64,000 nt of DNA from Eledone cirrhosa (lineage: Eukaryota; Mollusca; Cephalopoda; Octopoda; Eledonidae). The stretch covers positions 1,811,001 through 1,875,000 of the forward strand of contig OZ024759.1 of the NCBI GenBank assembly GCA_964016885.1, written 5' to 3'. A model generated the notes under the pieces. The model saw only the letters and a list, made by a program, of their open reading frames with translations, was not told the origin of the DNA and did not search any database. Of this stretch, positions 60,201 to 64,000 are shown piece after piece; the stretch's first letter is position 1, and each line of letters begins with the position of its first letter. The translations under genes and the position numbers were made by a program.

Positions 60201-63200
60201 ACAAAGTCGATATTAGTAACATGACAATGTCTATATTAGTAACATGACAAAGTCTATATTAGTAACATGACACAGTCTATATTACTAACATGACACAGTC
60301 TATATTAGTAACATGACAAAGTCTATATTAGTAACATGACAAAGTCTATATTAGTAACATGACAAAGTCTATATTAGTAACATGACACAGTCTATATTAG
60401 TAACATGACACAGTCTATATTAGTAGCATGACACAGTCTATATTAGTAACATGATACAGTCTATATTAGTAACATGACAAAGTCTATATTAGTAATATGA
60501 CAAAGTCTATATTAGTAAAATGACAAAGTCTATATTAGTAACATGACAAAGTCTTTATTAGTAACATGACACAGTCTATATTAGTAACATGACACAGTCT
60601 ATATTAGTAACATGACAAAGTCTATATTAGTAACATGACAAAGTCTATATTAGTAACATGACACAGTCTATATTAGTAACATGACACAGTCTATATTAGT
60701 AACATGACAAAGTCTATATTAGTAACATGACAAAGTCTATATTAGTAACATGACACAGTCTATATTAGTAACATGACACAGTCTATATTAGTAACATGAG
60801 ACAGTCTATATTAGTAGCATGACAAAGTCTATATTAGTAACATGACACAGTCTACATTAGTAACATGACAAAGTCTATATTAGTAACATGACACAGTCTA
60901 TATTAGTAACATGAGACAGTCTATATTAGTAACATGACAAAGTCTATATTAGTAACATGACACAGTCTATATTAGTAACATGACACAGTCTATATTAGTA
61001 ACATGACAAAGTCTATATTAGTAACATGACAAAGTCTATATTAGTAACATGACAAAGTCTATATTAGTAACATGACACAGTCTATACTAGTAACATGACA
61101 CAGTCTATATTAGTAACATGACAAAGTCTATATTAGTAACATGACAAAGTCTATATTAGTAACATGACAAAGTCTATATTAGTAACATGACAAAGTCTAT
61201 ATTAGTAGCATGACACAGTCTATATTAGCAACATGACAAAGTCTATATTAGTAACATGACACAGTCTATATTAGTAGCATGACAAAGTCTGTATTAGTAA
61301 CATGACAAAGTCTATATTAGTAACATGACAAAGTCTATATTAGTAACATGACAAAGTCTATATTAGTAACATGACACAGTCTATATTAGTAACATGACAA
61401 AGTCTATATTAGTAGCATGACAAAGTCTATATTAGTAACATGACAAAGTCTATATTAGTAACATGACAAAGTCTATATTAGTCACATGACAAAGTCTATA
61501 TTAGTGACATGACAAAGTCGATATTAGTAACATGACAAAGTCTATATTAGTAACATGACACAGTATATATTAGTAACATGACAGTCTATATTAGTAACAT
61601 GACAGTCTACATTAGTAACATGACACAGTCTATATTAGTAACATGACAAAGTCGATATTAGTAACATGACAATGTCTATATTAGTAACATGACAAAGTCT
61701 ATATTAGTAACATGACAGTCTATATTACTAACATGACACAGTCTATATTAGTAACATGACACAGTCTATATTAGTAGCATGACACAGTCTATATTAGTAA
61801 CATGATACAGTCTATATTAGTAACATGACAAAGTCTATATTAGTAACATGACATAGTCTATATTAGTAACATGACACAGTCTATATTAGTAGCATGACAC
61901 AGTCTATATTAGTAACATGATACAGTCTATATTAGTAACATGACAAAGTCTATATTAGTAACATGACAAAGTCTATATTAGTAAAATGACAAAGTCTATA
62001 TTAGTAACATGACAAAGTCTTTATTAGTAACATGACACAGTCTATATTAGTAACATGACAAAGTCTACATTAGTAACATGACAAAGTCTATATTAGTAAC
62101 ATGAGAAAGTCTATATTAGTAACATGACAAAGTCTATATTAGTGACATGACAAAGTCGATATTAGTAACATGACAAAGTCTATATTAGTAACATGACACA
62201 GTATATATTAGTAACATGACAGTCTATATTAGTAACATGACAGTCTACATTAGTAACATGACACAGTCTATATTAGTAACATGACAAAGTCGATATTAGT
62301 AACATGACAATGTCTATATTAGTAACATGACAAAGTCTATATTAGTAACATGACACAGTCTATATTACTAACATGACACAGTCTATATTAGTAACATGAC
62401 ACAGTCTATATTAGTAGCATGACACAGTCTATATTAGTAACATGATACAGTCTATATTAGTAACATGATACAGTCTATATTAGTAACATGACAAAGTCTA
62501 TATTAGTAACATGACACAGTCTATATTAGTAACATGACAGTCTATATTAGTAACATGACAGTCTACATTAGTAACATGACACAGTCTATATTAGTAACAT
62601 GACAAAGTCGATATTAGTAACATGACAATGTCTATATTAGTAACATGACAAAGTCTATATTAGTAACATGACACAGTCTACATTACTAACATGACACAGT
62701 CTATATTAGTAACATGACAAAGTCTATATTAGTAACATGACAAAGTCTATATTAGTAACATGACAAAGTCTATATTAGTAACATGACACAGTCTATATTA
62801 GTAACATGACACAGTCTATATTAGTAGCATGACACAGTCTATATTAGTAACATGATACAGTCTATATTAGAAACATGACAAAGTCTATATTAGTAATATG
62901 ACAAAGTCTATATTAGTAAAATGACAAAGTCTATATTAGTAACATGACAAAGTCTTTATTAGTAACATGACACAGTCTATATTAGTAACATGACACAGTC
63001 TATATTAGTAACATGACAAAGTCTATATTAGTAACATGACAAAGTCTATATTAGTAACATGACACAGTCTATATTAGTAACATGACACAGTCTATATTAG
63101 TAACATGACAAAGTCTATATTAGTAACATGACAAAGTCTATATTAGTAACATGACACAGTCTATATTAGTAACATGACACAGTCTATATTAGTAACATGA

Positions 63201-64000
63201 GACAGTCTATATTAGTAGCATGACAAAGTCTATATTAGTAACATGACACAGTCTACATTAGTAACATGACAAAGTCTATATTAGTAACATGACACAGTCT
63301 ATATTAGTAACATGAGACAGTCTATATTAGTAACATGACAAAGTCTATATTAGTAACATGACACAGTCTATATTAGTAACATGACACAGTCTATATTAGT
63401 AACATGACAAAGTCTATATTAGTAACATGACAAAGTCTATATTAGTAACATGACAAAGTCTATATTAGTAACATGACACAGTCTATACTAGTAACATGAC
63501 ACAGTCTATATTAGTAACATGACAAAGTCTATATTAGTAACATGACAAAGTCTATATTAGTAACATGACAAAGTCTATATTAGTAACATGACAAAGTCTA
63601 TATTAGTAGCATGACACAGTCTATATTAGCAACATGACAAAGTCTATATTAGTAACATGACACAGTCTATATTAGTAGCATGACAAAGTCTGTATTAGTA
63701 ACATGACAAAGTCTATATTAGTAACATGACAAAGTCTATATTAGTAACATGACAAAGTCTATATTAGTAACATGACACAGTCTATATTAGTAACATGACA
63801 AAGTCTATATTAGTAGCATGACAAAGTCTATATTAGTAACATGACAAAGTCTATATTAGTAACATGAGAAAGTCTATATTAGTAACATGACAAAGTCTAT
63901 ATTAGTGACATGACAAAGTCGATATTAGTAACATGACAAAGTCTATATTAGTAACATGACACAGTATATATTAGTAACATGACAGTCTATATTAGTAACA
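60201..64000 (+). repeat. Partial, rearranged higher-order unit, copy D
   Basis: Landmarks are 60209, 61654, 62292 and 62610, with a second-type CpG at 63921. The first spacing (1,445) matches A-C. Then 638 appears: 25x23 + 3x21, the third short monomer being a 21-bp tactaac copy at about 61,710-61,730. At about 62,103 the monomer order jumps from the tctac series into a gagaaag monomer that belongs before the second-type CpG, so this copy contains a duplication junction. The unit then repeats the 318 interval and runs off the right edge inside a 21-mer. Confidence 0.82.

Larger units (their letters stand above)
1..64000 (+). repeat. Satellite array, 23-bp monomer, about 2,790 copies
   Basis: The entire window is head-to-tail copies of a 23-bp unit; clean examples are 1-23 (acacag start) and 24-46 (acaaag start). 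The shared core reads gtctatattagtaacatg, and the main polymorphism is A or C at base 4. Composition is about 26-30% G+C. Every monomer normally contains CATG, TGAC, the dyad GACnnnGTC and the imperfect dyad CTAtatTAG. All copies have the same orientation; I saw no inversion, transposon or unique DNA. Stops recur in every frame on both strands because 23 is not a multiple of 3: on the + strand TAG, TAA and TGA leave open stretches of only about 50 nt in regular monomers. The array is therefore non-coding. The type of locus (centromeric, subtelomeric or other heterochromatin) is inference; I do not recognise the family. Confidence 0.98.

Noticed and set aside
1..64000. CRISPR array (short regularly repeated units)
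   Set aside because: Repeats abut directly with no unique spacers, the period is 23 bp, and there are thousands of copies with graded variants; no cas-like coding sequence is possible here.
1..64000. Open reading frames or a repetitive protein gene
   Set aside because: A 23-bp period shifts frame every monomer and brings TAG, TAA or TGA (plus strand) and TAA or TAG (minus strand) into every frame within about 50 nt. Pairs of 21-mers and the gtcgat change extend this only slightly.
1..64000. Telomeric repeat
   Set aside because: The monomer contains TTAGT but no TTAGGG, TTTAGGG, TTAGG or similar telomere unit, and the period is 23 bp.
1..64000. Plasmid or phage iterons, or a bacterial replication origin
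   Set aside because: Iteron arrays have a few copies next to a rep gene; this is about 2,790 copies over 64 kb with no gene.
1..64000. CENP-B box as evidence for a centromere
   Set aside because: I saw no match to the CENP-B box core (TTCG...CGGG) in any monomer class, so centromere identity cannot be argued from that motif.
1..64000. MEF2-like CTA(A/T)TAG and TATA-box promoters in each monomer
   Set aside because: CTAtatTAG is one base short of the MEF2 consensus, and TATATT in an AT-rich satellite is expected by chance; there is no gene to drive.

Overview
The whole window is a single, uninterrupted array of tandemly repeated satellite DNA. The basic unit is 23 bp, about 26-30% G+C, and always in the same orientation. 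There are roughly 2,790 monomers, and I see no base of unrelated sequence from 1 to 64,000. Both window edges fall inside the array, so no flanking DNA is visible. I found no protein gene, RNA gene, mobile element, CRISPR array or replication origin. A 23-bp period cycles every strand and frame through stop codons (TAG, TAA and TGA on +, TAA and TAG on -), so no sizeable ORF can exist. Tens of kilobases of pure AT-rich satellite with nested higher-order structure points to a eukaryotic nuclear chromosome, such as centromeric, pericentromeric, subtelomeric or other heterochromatin. I do not recognise the monomer and cannot name the species or the chromosomal position.

The array is not a simple repeat. 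Monomers belong to about 20 recurring variant classes with fixed diagnostic changes: acaaag or acacag starts, aagg, gatacag, gagacag, gactaag, tctac, gtcgat, caatg, tactaac, tagcatg, tagcaac, taatatg, taaaatg, tcttta, tctgta, plus 21-bp deletion monomers. These classes follow one another in a defined order. The key building block is a 16-monomer, 364-bp cassette (first copy 668-1031) made of fourteen 23-mers and a pair of adjacent 21-mers. It carries one CpG-bearing monomer (gtcgat) at a fixed place. I located 66 such cassette CpGs and used them as a ruler, together with 10 second-type CpGs lying exactly 134 bp upstream of a cassette CpG.

The ruler shows nested, overlapping segmental tandem duplications. 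Segment 1-4,480 is repeated at 11,154-15,586. A 3,572-bp unit (156 monomers) occurs twice in about 3,806-10,955. A 2,108-bp unit (92 monomers) occurs 2.3 times in about 14,660-19,540. A 2,978/2,840-bp pair lies in about 18,760-24,555. A 12,009-bp unit (525 monomers) is present twice, almost identical, in 24,044-48,193, and contains its own 2,307-bp (101-monomer) tandem pair. A 5,769-bp unit (252 monomers) then runs as copies A, B, C and partial D from about 43,514 to the right edge. Copy B lacks 713 bp (31 monomers), giving a derived 5,056-bp period.

Together this looks like an actively evolving satellite, amplified by repeated unequal exchange at scales from two monomers to 12 kb. The newest duplications are on the right and older, more rearranged ones on the left. 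CpG is almost confined to two monomer positions, and both also exist in TpG form, which suggests cytosine-methylation decay. Unit lengths were derived by counting from landmark positions; they agree with whole numbers of 23-, 22- and 21-bp monomers, an internal check on the reading.
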